Shown here: positions 54,901 to 64,000 of the stretch, piece after piece
How the letters are laid out: the number at the start of each line of letters is the position of its first letter
Numbering within the stretch: the stretch's first letter is position 1
DNA from: Phytophthora hibernalis
Lineage: Eukaryota; Oomycota; Peronosporomycetes; Peronosporales; Peronosporaceae
Direction: 5' to 3'
Assembly: GCA_012656075.1 (NCBI GenBank)
Contig: JAAKBF010000324.1
Coordinates: 992,001 to 1,056,000 of the forward strand
Length of the DNA stretch: 64,000 nt
Notes under the pieces: model-generated
What the model was told of the DNA's origin: nothing
Database searches by the model: none
Seen by the model: only the letters and a program-made list of their open reading frames with translations
Program-made: the position numbers and the translations under genes

Positions 54901-55458
54901 CACGATTCTCGTACGAAGATTTTCGTGGCTCTCTGGGAGAGGAATCATTGGATCGTGGATTCAAGTGTTTTGTTGGGTTTACATCCAGACCTGAACCCAA
55001 GCTCGCCAGTGTCGGAGTTCGCCGCCATCCACGAGTTGTGGGCAGTGTATACTCTTGATCGTAAGCGCCGACGTGACCTGTTGCGGATCGTCATGAAGTC
55101 TTACGAGTGGGCTCTCCGGGCTTCGGTCAGTTCTCGCTCAGCTCGAGGCCCTTCGCCGAGTCTTGATTCCAAGCTCTATTTTGAGCCTACGGTCCCCACG
55201 TACTCGTTGATTAACCAGCCAATGTTCCCGTCTCGTTCGAATTGATTCACTGAGCTCAAGGACTTGAACGTTCAAGAACCCTGGCAAGTGTGGTGGGTGA
55301 CTCGTCCAGAGTTGCACCCATACGACACGTGCTTCCGACCGCGCAATCCCGAGTTCCCGGTATTTGCCCTAGTGGATTTTTCCGTCGGCGACGTCGAGAG
55401 GGCTTTGCAGAACGACACTGATCCCAACGAGCCAGAGCCTCCTGCTTGTGACGAGTGA
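51945..55458 (+). pseudogene. aORF of a third gypsy family, broken
   Basis: Plus-strand coding, opposite to the pol tail at 55727-56250. Pieces: an N-terminus (RDVSLAQLVSFLL), a coiled coil (EVANLRTKLAKSERVVSARYKRM, TIRKLQAELENRDRTCASL to ALREARRTIDSLQGTVLQQK; 52169-52760), a long Ser/Pro-rich and Lys-rich middle (53180-54460), then VFNPTHPRQQVLAK (about 54690-54740), VALWERNHWIVDS, ELWAVYTLDRKRRRDLLRIV (54832-55245) and WQVWWVTRPELHPYDTCFRPRNPEFPVF (55256-55458, shown in part). The last four blocks match the family X aORF in order, although the rest has diverged. There is one stop between 55245 and 55256, and several frameshifts. Confidence 0.6.
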
Positions 55459-55726
55459 TCAGCCTCCGGCTAATCGTGTTGGTCTCCACATTTTCAAGCA
55501 AATTTTCGACGAGGTCTAAGCAGTCGTTTCGCTGAGACTCCCAGTTCGCCCACTTGCAGTTTTCGATGAGTCTTGGTAGTTATTTCTTTTTCTTCATGTA
55601 GTCCGTACGCATCCATTTCGTAAATCAAAACTATAAGTCGATGCAGTAGCTTCCGCTCACTCGACCTGCCTACTTGTCTTTACAGGTTGGTGGTAATTGT
55701 CGTATGCAATAGATTTTAACACTCGT
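55459..55726. other. Spacer between aORF and pol tail
   Basis: Gap between the convergent ends of the aORF and pol of the third element; nothing else recognised. It corresponds in position to 37518-37993 of family X. Confidence 0.4.
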
Positions 55727-56250
55727 CTCCAACTTGCACCTTTTGCAGACGGTTTTCACGTTTCTTGTGTCGAAGGTAGTCGAAGAGGAGACCCCCACGA
55801 TAAATTCGACAGTGGTTCCCAGCTGGGTTCATCATAGCCCACCCATTTTACTCGAAACAGATGCTGAGCTCGGTCTGTACTCGTCGAGAGTGGTATTTCG
55901 TCCTTAAGGATGACTTCGACTTCATATCGACCAGTCCGCTCGTCGATTTCCTAACCGTCTTTGGCAGCAGTTCCTCGTCGAAGTACAATCGATCAGTTTC
56001 GTTGAGTCCCTTGACTAGCGGAACCGTAGGTCTTTCGCCGAGTCTGGTTACTTTTCTTCAGCCTGGAGACATGGACTACAGGATAGAACCGGTAGCCGCA
56101 TTTGTGCGGCAACTCCAGCTCGTAGGCGAACTCATCGATCTTCTTCTTGATCCGGAACGGGCCGTGCCACCGATGGGCCAGCTTCTTCTTCAGGCCTGGT
56201 TTCACTCGCGTCGTAGTTCAGTGTCTCGCGAGCCGCTACCGTCAACTGGT
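55727..56250 (-). pseudogene. Integrase C-terminus and chromodomain-like tail, third family
   Basis: On the minus strand RVKPGLKKKLAHRWHGPFR, KIDEFAYELELPHKCGYRF and YPVVHVSRLKK (55993-56205), then YFDEELLP and GGLLFDYLRHKKRENRLQ in other frames down to about 55727. It is close to the family X integrase end (compare 37010-37510), so the two families are related in pol. The rest of pol is missing, cut at about 56250 by the next family X fragment. Confidence 0.7.
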
Positions 56251-56339
56251 CCCAAGTGATCAGGTCTTCGAAATCTCATGTAGAACAAAGGGTAAAAGCT
56301 CACTTGATTTTGATTTTCAGTATGAATACAAACCGTGAA

Positions 56340-59049
56340 AGCGTGGCCTATCGATCCTTTAGTAATCACTTGGGTGTGTGACCGCCAGAGACCCGATCGG
56401 GACCTCGGTGTATGCCCTTGAGCGACAGTAGCTGGATGTGTTGAACCATCGGTGGTCCCTACAATCGACCCTGCAGTGGTTGACGGTACCACAATCGTAG
56501 GAACCGGAGTTGATACCGTCACCGAGGTCACAGGAGTCGTGACCTTGGTATTCCACCCGACGACGGTAATGCCGCGGAGACCGGTTGCGACGCAAGAACA
56601 GCCGGCACGTTCGGTGTAGGCTGAGGCGAGACTGACGGAGTCGATGGAGTCACGACCGAGGCTGTCTGCGACGATACTGGCTGCGTCGGGGTCACCGAGC
56701 TATTGGGTGAAGCCGGAACAATAGGCGACCCTGAGGTCTGAGAAGACTCGGACGATGACGGGGAGCCAATGATGACGTCGTCGGACGCCTCCAGAGTCTC
56801 CAGTTCCCTCTGGGATCGCAAAGTTGCCAATACCGACGCGCCGCGGTGGGCCGACCATCACGACGAGCCGGCGAAGTGACAGCTGAGGAAAACGATCCAT
56901 AAGCGAGGATCGCGTCCGTCCGAGGATCGGTATCTACTTCATCGCCCGACAAGTCACTGTCTTCGGCCGGGGTCGGAGGCACCGAGGTTCCGGAAGCCGG
57001 TAGAGATCCAGGCGGCGGACTCGGTGGAGACCCCGCAGGAGGCGGTGGCGTAAGCGACTCCGGCGATGAACTGACCGAGGAGCTCGGTGGCGACCCCGCG
57101 GGAAGCCCGGACGCCTGGAGAGGTGGTGGAGTACTGACCGAAGGCTTGGGCATGTGTCTGCGAGCTGAGGCACCCAAACCTATAGAGGGACGACCCAACC
57201 GCTTGCTAGCCGGAAGGGTCGACTTTGGCGGCCCCGATAGAACGTGTGGAGGATGCGTCGGCGTCGCAGGCGGCAGCAGAGCTTGAGATGCTTGCTGCCG
57301 GAGACGCTTGCGCCAATTCCTTCGACGCTGGGATACCGACGGAATGAGCGGCAGATCGTCCGAATCTTCGGAGGCATCACCCGCAGCCGACGCTGCCTGC
57401 ACGGAAAGTTTCGGTACCGGGTCCGAGGCCTTAGGCTCTTGGTCACTGTCCTCCGAGCTCTCCGACGACGCACTCCGACGGCGCTTCGAAGTGATGCTCG
57501 GAGGAGAGAGTCCAAGCAATTCCCAGTCGATGTTGTCCGCAGTAATGCCTGAACGAGGGAAAGAAGAGCTTAGAAAGACCGTTGGGGCAAGAGGAGAAGA
57601 GCAGAGCTTACCAGAAGAAGCAAGCACCAACGTGTCGTCATCGAGCTTGTGGAGAGCAGCGTTGCGACGCAGAATGGAGTTCGCCCTCTTCAAGCTCGCG
57701 ACCTGGGCTTCGAGGGCTTGAACCTGTGGAGAAACGGCACCGACCGAGGCTTGGTCAGAAGCCTCGAGAGCAGCCCGATGCTTGGCCACTTGCTCGGTGT
57801 ATGCCACCAGGCCTGCTTCGAAACCCTCACGATCCTGGTGGAGGAGTCGCTGCGTCGACGTCGCCGAAGCCTCGGCCGTGGTCGCACGAGCAGCCCACAG
57901 CCCCACGATGCGATTATGGTCGGCAATGGCAGTGTTGGCCTGGCGCAGATGCGCGGCAGCCTGGTCGTGCTCGTCCTTGAGAGCGAAGTACGACTGTCGG
58001 AGGTCATCTAGAGACTCGCAAGTGCGGCTCTCATCGCTCGAGGCCTGGATGCAGAAACGCTCGAACTGCTCGCGTCCTCGCGTCTCTGCATGGAGACGGT
58101 CCTCGGTGTCGGCGAGTCGAGCCTTGAGATCCGCCACTTCGTTACGGACGTCGACGACGAGCTCGGCTTCACCCGGTAGAAGCTGGGCGGGAGCCACGGC
58201 TGCTTCCAGAACCTCACCGAGGTCTGTGGCGTGCTCCATCAGGTTGTCGAGTGACGAATCGACTCGCCGAGGACGCTGACGAGCCACACCAACCACGAGC
58301 TGACCCAATTGGAGGAGACGCTGCTCGACTAGAGCAGATACCGAAGGCTCGGTCGAAGCAACGGGAGTAGGAGTGACGCCGGAGGTGTCGGTCTGACACC
58401 CTACCGAGACAAGACGAGTGTCTCGAGCGCCCAAGGGTCCGGAGACCGCCGCGGGTGTGCCGTGAAGCAGGAATTCCTGGACCGGCGAAGCGTCGGTCGA
58501 TGAAGGAGGCGTAGGAAGTGGCGAACTCTCGGTTGCACCGCCGTCAGCCGGCAGAGGACCATCGGGACGTTGTGGAGTCGACACCGAAGACTCGGCAGTG
58601 CTAGGGACGTCAGCAGGAGCATCGGCAGGCTCTGGTGATTGCACCTGTGGTATTGAAGGAAGATGGAACGAAGAGTCAGAAAGAGTGCAAGATGCCGAGG
58701 TGATGAAGGTGGAGCAGCCTACCTCATCATTCGGAGCGATGGCACAGAGAGCTGCCTCGGTGGCGTCGCTGAGAAGACGCGACGGATGGACCATGGTGCG
58801 AAGATAGGCACCATGACGCACACTAGTGGTGGAAGTTTGCGTCGAGGCGGGGGCAGATGTGGTGTTGGGTTTTGGGGACGCTCGGTCGCCAGTCGGCAAG
58901 GTTGCCCTTGCTGAAGAAAAGTGACCAACGTGCCCTGATTGGCAGATTACATTCCCCGCGCCACAGTGACCACGATAGTTTAGTGACCGAGGCCTCGGTC
59001 GGGTATAATAAACTCCCGGCCGATGGTACAAACCCTCGTTTGTACCCAT
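56340..59049 (-). pseudogene. Second copy of the family X aORF, truncated
   Basis: From the ATG at 59049 (inside the LTR) it follows the copy at 38532-41813 almost residue for residue for about 730 codons, with the same intron site at 57549-57611. A missing G in a GGG run near 56862 shifts the frame, and the match continues in another frame to about 56340, after which it is lost. The Pro-rich repeat near 57000 is shorter than in the first copy (one PSPPPGS block instead of several). Confidence 0.8.
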
Positions 59050-59651
59050 TTCAGTTTCGTACTCTCGGTCTTATAGAGCCGGGTACGGGATCACATACTG
59101 GGATCTGTTCACATTGGATATTTTTTTACGTATAGGACTAGCTATAGGATTGACTACAGAGGCTCTCAGAGCCATAGATCAACAGGAATAAATCAGCAGT
59201 CTTCCCCCAAGTCACCAAGGGTTAAGTCCGTCTTCGGTAAGTCTAGCTCGCTTATCTTAGGGTCTGGATGCGCTCGGCTTGTGGGATGCTGGTCAGCGAG
59301 CCCAAGGTACATTGAACCGAGGGTTTGTTGCTGATCAGTCCAAGAGATTAGAGTGGCCGAGTGTTGGGAGCGACGAGAAGCGTCGTTCGCCATATATTAT
59401 AGTGGAACCGAGTGTTCCATACATATTTTACTACCCGCCGAGGTTTTACCTCGGCAAACCCGTATTAGGCTTGACAGCCGGTGGCCTAATACAACCTAGG
59501 TGTGCAGAAGGTTCACATCCAACCCAGCATAAGGGATCGTTCCTGGTCTTCAGGTTTGATCCAACGCTCGTTGACCTGACTAGGGAGCGAGTGTTGTTGG
59601 TGGGACTCATACCATTTGGTAGTGGGAATTTCTGCATGATCCTACACGACA
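58858..59651 (+). repeat. Family X LTR, terminal copy
   Basis: 794 bp from TGTGGTGTTG to CACGACA. It is followed by sequence unlike the PBS, so this is a true 3' end against flanking DNA. It has the same palindrome, TATA-like box and initiator as the other LTRs. Confidence 0.85.
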
Positions 59652-59789
59652 ACGGTCGCATTTAGGTACACGTAAATGTCAACCATCCTGCCGCATGTTC
59701 GATCCACCAAGCCGTCGACTAAAGGATTCGCTTGTTCTTAGCCAAAGCACCCGTAAAAAGAACGATCCACCAAAAGCCGTCCACTTATC

Positions 59790-60492
59790 TACCCACGGCA
59801 AAGACCGGCCCTTACTCCGCTGCTATGCATAAACGAAGCCGTACCCCGTTACACCATGGGTGTGAGGTCCAGACTCAACTACTGGAGATCCTGGGCACAG
59901 GTACAGCTGCACCCATGTAGATCCGAGATATGGGCATCGACAGGAAAGTGACGACGGCTGTGGTGAAGATGTATACGTCGCGGGAAGAAAACACTCCAGG
60001 ACCACTTCCAGCTCTCAAGCGAGCGACATTGGAGCGCCTGTGAGTAGCTCTTGACCTCGAGGCCCGTGTCATCACCGCGGAAACTGTGGCCGGCATTGAA
60101 GGACAGCCAGCAAATATACTGTCCATATTCCGGTGATTTATTCCCGAGAGAGATATGGAAATCAAGGAAAGTGATTCTATTGGCGCTGGAACCTACAGCA
60201 CCGTCAACTATCGCACATGACACTGTCGTGACGGCACCATCCAGGACGTCATCGTCAAGTCACTGTTTGATCGGAGCATAGAATCAAAAGTGTCAATTTT
60301 GATGCAACTACAGCTCTGGTACGACCTCCCAAGACACGCAAACATCATCCGCCTCTTTGGTGGCTGTCACCGTACACGACAGCCATTCTTTGTGTGTGAA
60401 AATGCTCCTGGTGGCAACATCTTTCAATTCTTCACCAAACCGGAGAACACAGATCTGTTCTGGATCATGTTTCTTCAAGTGGCACAAAGTCT
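59790..60492 (+). pseudogene. Protein kinase pseudogene, N-lobe part
   Basis: A leader (IDRKVTTAVVKMYTSREENTPGPLPALKRA) is followed by a kinase N-lobe: a Gly-loop-like IGAGTYSTVNY, the VIVKSLF lysine strand, and LPRHANIIRLFGGCHRTRQPFFVCENAPGGNIFQFF, shown in pieces. It is most like the TKL-type kinases common in Phytophthora. Stops at about 60138 and 60223 (a TGA where a Trp codon is expected after VNYRT) break the frame. At 60493 a MITE interrupts it in the helix before the catalytic loop. Confidence 0.7.
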
Positions 60493-60495
60493 TAA

Positions 60496-61430
60496 GGCCC
60501 TGGTTTCTCCGTCGGTGTCTGGGTCTGGGGATAAACGACCTCGCAATCCCCGACACTGTCCCTAGATTGCTGGTGCTGAGAGTTGGGTTGCTGATCTGTA
60601 TACCCTTTCAAGCTCGTTCTAGGCGTGAATCGTTGTACCGAAGTTCTCTGCAACCGGAGAAAGTTCTGGGAAAAGCGCACACATGGAGCTGGTCTAAAGA
60701 AATTAATCGTTTATGACCTACAATGACGTATCTTTATTGGTCAGTATTTCTTCGGATAAGCAACTACGCCAAAATCATGCTAAATAAAATGTGATTGGTT
60801 GAACTAGCAAAGCCCTACGTCATTTTGTAAAGTGCCTTGAATAAAGTGTTGTCTAGTAAAAGATAGAGGTTGGTTGTTGAAGGGGTGTAACTTCGCATAT
60901 TTTCGTCGTAAATCATGATTTTGCATGATTTGACGGTCTGGCAACTGCCTCTCCGACTTTATATCTATCTCGGAATATAATCCTCAATTAACGCCACCCA
61001 TGGGGAAGCCTCGTCGGGGCATAAACCACCGGCCAATCAGCATCGCTTCTTTTATTCCGAGACCCACGGAGAAACCATGGTCTTATGACAAGGAAATGCC
61101 GGTACAAAAACCACCGCGACACAACTTTGGGACACCTGGCCTCCTTACAAAACCTATATTAAATAAAAACCTGTCGAAAGTGATGAGATATGAGATTTGT
61201 AAGGTAGTACCGAGGTTCTGCCCCCAAAAGACGGACATGCAAGCGTTTTTTTGTACATGTATGTGAGCCACCCTAAAGAGTGCAAGCATTCCCTACATGT
61301 ACATGTATTAATACATGTACCAGCCCAATCCTCAAGTTACCGGTAACCTGTGGACAGGTTAATCATTAACCTGTCCTAAATGATACTTCTTTTATTCCGA
61401 GACCCAGACACCAACGGAGAAACCAGGGCC
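60496..61430 (-). mobile_element. PIF/Harbinger-type MITE, copy B, inserted in a kinase
   Basis: The element starts GGCCCTGGTTTCTCCG at 60496 and ends CCAGGGCC at 61430, flanked by TAA at 60493-60495 and 61431-61433. Most of its interior is copy A reversed. A second, slightly mutated copy of the right terminal repeat lies inside at about 61037-61082, so it may be a composite of two insertions. Confidence 0.8.
61299..61320. repeat. Perfect 22-bp palindrome in MITE B
   Basis: GTACATGTAT, TA, ATACATGTAC at 61299-61320. It resembles the hairpin at 17427-17466 near copy A. Confidence 0.75.
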
Positions 61431-61433
61431 TAA

Positions 61434-61505
61434 GGTTCTCCACGACAAGCTAAAGGGAAATGCAAAAGATGGAAAGCGATTTCAACTGCCACAACAGGTG
61501 TGACC
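61434..61505 (+). pseudogene. Protein kinase pseudogene, part after the MITE
   Basis: Directly after the second TAA the kinase frame resumes with VLHDKLKGNAKDGK, the end of helix E and a shortened catalytic loop. The HxD part is missing, and a stop follows at about 61500. Removing the element and one TAA gives a continuous codon series across the site. Confidence 0.6.
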
Positions 61506-61665
61506 ATACAAATTGAGACAGGACGTGGCTGGCCCAGCAGGGAACAAAGTTCATTCCGCAAAAGTCAGCGTTGGACAGAAGTCTCTGGCAAATAATATAA
61601 GCCAACCTTTGCCTGCACTTAGTGAAGTAGTCACTGCATCCTGAGGGAACTAGTGACTACTGCTC

Positions 61666-62941
61666 ATGGTTATGAGCCCAAACGGAGATGGTTCACAGAC
61701 GCCGCGCATCGACACGATTAGAGCTCTGAAGTATGACGGGAAGAATTTTATTGCGTACAAGGAGGGTCTCAAGGCTGCGCTCAAGGACGGAAGTGCTGGA
61801 AGATATTGACCGGGAAGAAAAAGAAGCCCGAATGAGACGGTACCCCGAAACGAAGATGCGGCGGAAGAAGTGGTGAGACAAGGTCCTGCTGATGAATGAC
61901 ATACTCACAAACACGCTGGACGACACGACTCGCGTTCGGTTGGCCCATCTCAAAAGTCCTCAAGACAAATGGAGTGCACTAGTAGATGATTTTGAGAAGA
62001 AGACATTCGCTGTAGGCCTATTCAAGCGCCGAGAGCTCCTGAATGTGGAATTTGACGCTGCAAATGGATCGATTCGTGATTACATTCATCGGGTGGAGGC
62101 GATTAGACAGGAATTGACTCTGATGGATGAAGTTGTTTCGGATCGTGAGGTGATCACTGCGCTTCTCACTGGATTGGGTGACAAATACGAAAATATGGTT
62201 GAGACTTTTGACAATCTGGACGATTACACTTTCCAGCAAGTGAAGGTGAAACTCACCATCACAGAACAAAGACTTAAGCAGGCTAAAGCAGTGTCGGAGT
62301 CTCGAGCACTCAAGAGTGGCAATGCTCAAGCCTCGCACAGTAGTACACAAGCGGCACCGCTGCAGACATCTGACCAACGCGCATTCTATGCACAGGGGAA
62401 TAACAGGAAAAGAGGTGGTAATGCAAGTGGCGGTGGTCGTGGTGGACAACGGAAACGACGACGTGCAAACGTGCATTGCTGGAACTGCAGCAAGTGGGGA
62501 CACAACGAGCGTGAATGCAGGGGTACGAAACAGGATCAGCAGAAAGGTGGAAAGCAGAACAAAGGCAAGCAGAAGGACAAAGGACAGCAGAGCAACGAGG
62601 ATACCCATGCGGATGTGGCGGGCTGTTATAACCCGTACGAAAACAAATCCAAGGGCAAGTCAGTGCACATGATTGAAGTTGTACGTGATGATGCTACGCC
62701 TTGTTATGCTTCGGTGAATCAACGGTCAGACATTGGTTTTTGTTTGCCGTTTGTGTTGGATAATGCTTCAAGCATTCATATTTGTGGTTGTCGTGAAGCT
62801 TTTGATTCTATATCGGATGGTTGTGATACTGTGATGAAGTGTGTGGAAAAGTCCACTACCTTGAAACCTAAGGCCAAGGGTGTGGTCAAGATGATTATGG
62901 TTGATGCAATCACGAAAGTGAAGGTGCCCATTTCTATTTAA
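61666..62941 (+). pseudogene. Copia Gag and protease
   Basis: The Gag start (RALKYDGKNFIAYKEGLKAAL) is at 61666-61800, with a frame change to the main ORF at 61892. A UBN2-like Gag core follows (VRLAHLKSPQDKWSALVDDF, IRDYIHRVEAIRQEL, TALLTGLGDKYENMVETF), then the zinc knuckle CWNCSKWGHNEREC and the protease active site FVLDNASSIHICG, with DNAS in place of the usual DSGA/DSAA type. A stop at 62941 lies soon after. Confidence 0.75.
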
Positions 62942-63313
62942 GCTGTTTATATCGACGGAACTACGAATATTCTTTCGCTAAGATTGTTGTTCCTGCATCA
63001 CGGCTTTAAGGTACAGACAAGTGATGACCAAGAGACGAATATGCTTACAAATCCTGTGGTAAAGTGTGCTTGACAGTTTGATCTGGTGGATGGTTTGTAC
63101 CAAGCCGTTTTAGAGATCCCGAAGCCGAATCAGGTGTTAGCTGTGTGGAAAACTCGGAAGATACATTGGCCAGGTCGTCGTCGTCGGCTTTCAAGCTGTG
63201 GCATATGCGTTGACCATCAAGGAGGTGAAGTTCAAGCAGCTTGTAAATGGCCTCTGCTTGACAAAACGAGAGATGGCGTTGAAGAAGCAGTGCTATAACT
63301 GTTATAGAGCAAA
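62942..63313 (+). pseudogene. Copia protease to integrase linker
   Basis: The first frame continues with ATTNILSLR-type protease end sequence (YIDGTTNILSLRLLFLHHGFKV), then is broken; the pre-integrase zinc region is hard to follow. Confidence 0.45.
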
Positions 63314-64000
63314 ATGAAGCGCATGTCTTTCAAGAAGACATTGTCGCGGCGGACGACTGAGCCCTTCTACAAGATGTATATGGATCTTGGGTTCATACGA
63401 GTGCCTACCATGGAAGGCCATACGGCCTATTTGCATTTGCTTGATGAAGGAACAAGATACCAGTGGATTTATTGTCAGAGCACCAAATATGAAACACCGC
63501 AACGGCTGTCTGAATTTCGAGACCACGTGAAGGCCAAACACCACAAGGTGGTGGCAACCTTTCACTCAGACCAAGGCTCGGAATTCATGAATACTGTGGC
63601 TCAGCAATTGGATGGTGAGTCATTGCAAATTTTCTCTCATCCTCACACACCGCAAGAGGTCTGTCTAATAGAGAAGGTCCATGGAATATTGTTGGACAAA
63701 GTGCGAGCGTGCTTGTACAGCAGTGGATTACCTGGTATGCAATGGGGTGAAGCTGCTGCGTACGTTATTGAAACTATCAATCGGACGATCACCCGTGACA
63801 ATAAGAATAATGCAACGCCACATGAGCGGATGTACGGAGCCTAGCCAAGCGTGCATCACCTGCGCCCATTTGGGTGCTTGGCTATGAAGTTCGTAGATAA
63901 GGTGCACCGTAAAGATAAACTAACCATGAAAGGTGCGCCTGTGTTAATGGTCGGCTACGCAACCAAGACAAAGGGTTATCGCCTATTGGATCTCACGACA
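63314..64000 (+). pseudogene. Copia integrase
   Basis: The core has D in YMDLGFIRVP, D in TFHSDQGSEF and E in VCLIEKVHGILLDKVRA, then AAAYVIETINRT and ATPHERMYGA. A TAG at 63842-63844 stops the frame; the same frame continues beyond it with LRPFGCLAM and a KGYRLLDL block to the window end, so it is a point nonsense change or a base error. Confidence 0.7.

Larger units (their letters stand above)
56340..59651 (+). mobile_element. 3' end of a second family X element
   Basis: It consists of most of the aORF (antisense), the purine tract and the 3' LTR. The left end joins the pol tail of the third element at 56250-56340. The high identity to 39060-42414 suggests a recent common source. Confidence 0.8.
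61660..64000 (+). mobile_element. Copia-type retrotransposon, 5' part
   Basis: Gag with zinc knuckle, then protease, then integrase, on the plus strand; integrase before RT is the copia order, and the window ends before RT. I could not define the 5' LTR or PBS. Frameshifts and stops are present. Confidence 0.7.

Noticed and set aside
61646..61690. Copia primer-binding site starting TGGTTATGAG
   Set aside because: It begins TGG and precedes Gag, but no LTR end can be shown before it and the match to a tRNA was not established.

Overview
The window reads as nuclear DNA of an oomycete, most like Phytophthora. Evidence: dense host genes next to large Ty3/gypsy, copia and piggyBac elements; introns of about 57-66 nt; a small secreted protein with an EER-type motif; and, in front of that gene, a close match to the oomycete Inr/FPR core promoter (CATTCCACAATTT on the minus strand, 17062-17074). 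The species is an inference and was not tested by any search.

Layout. 1-2025: 5' part of a gypsy-like retroelement (Gag and protease, minus strand). 2.9-17.1 kb: the only gene-rich host island. It holds a two-SANT/Myb protein (+), a 1904-residue armadillo-repeat protein (-), a fungal-type cystathionine gamma-synthase (+, two frameshifts), a multi-exon coiled-coil protein tentatively FAM161-like (+), an SLC25 mitochondrial carrier (-, one frameshift) and a secreted RxLR/EER-like protein (-). 17.7-18.5 kb: a MITE with TAA duplication. 18.8-24.4 kb: a complete but decayed piggyBac-like element with TTAA duplications, carrying a solo LTR.

24.4-59.7 kb is a retrotransposon cluster. Family X has a 14 kb element (28179-42414) with both LTRs, a PBS, gag (+), a protease-RT-RNase H block that is inverted (-), integrase with chromodomain-like tail (+), and a long antisense ORF (aORF, -) whose start lies in the 3' LTR. 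Its 3' LTR leads into a head-to-head palindrome (41622-44203). A second gypsy family (44.5-51.8 kb, -) and the 3' part of a third (51.9-56.2 kb, -) follow, then another family X 3' end (56.3-59.65 kb). aORFs of the same design occur in three divergent families (25.5, 38-41.8 and 56.3-59, 51.9-55.5 kb). They share a coiled coil, a Ser/Pro/basic middle and, at least in two of the families, the same C-terminal Trp-rich blocks. This is the best candidate here for an undescribed system.

59.8-61.5 kb: a protein-kinase pseudogene split by a second MITE of the same family, with an exact TAA duplication. 61.7-64 kb: the start of a copia element that runs off the window.

Many single-base frameshifts sit in short homopolymers, in host genes as well as transposons, so part of the apparent gene breakage may be assembly error. 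No tRNA, rRNA or CRISPR array was seen.
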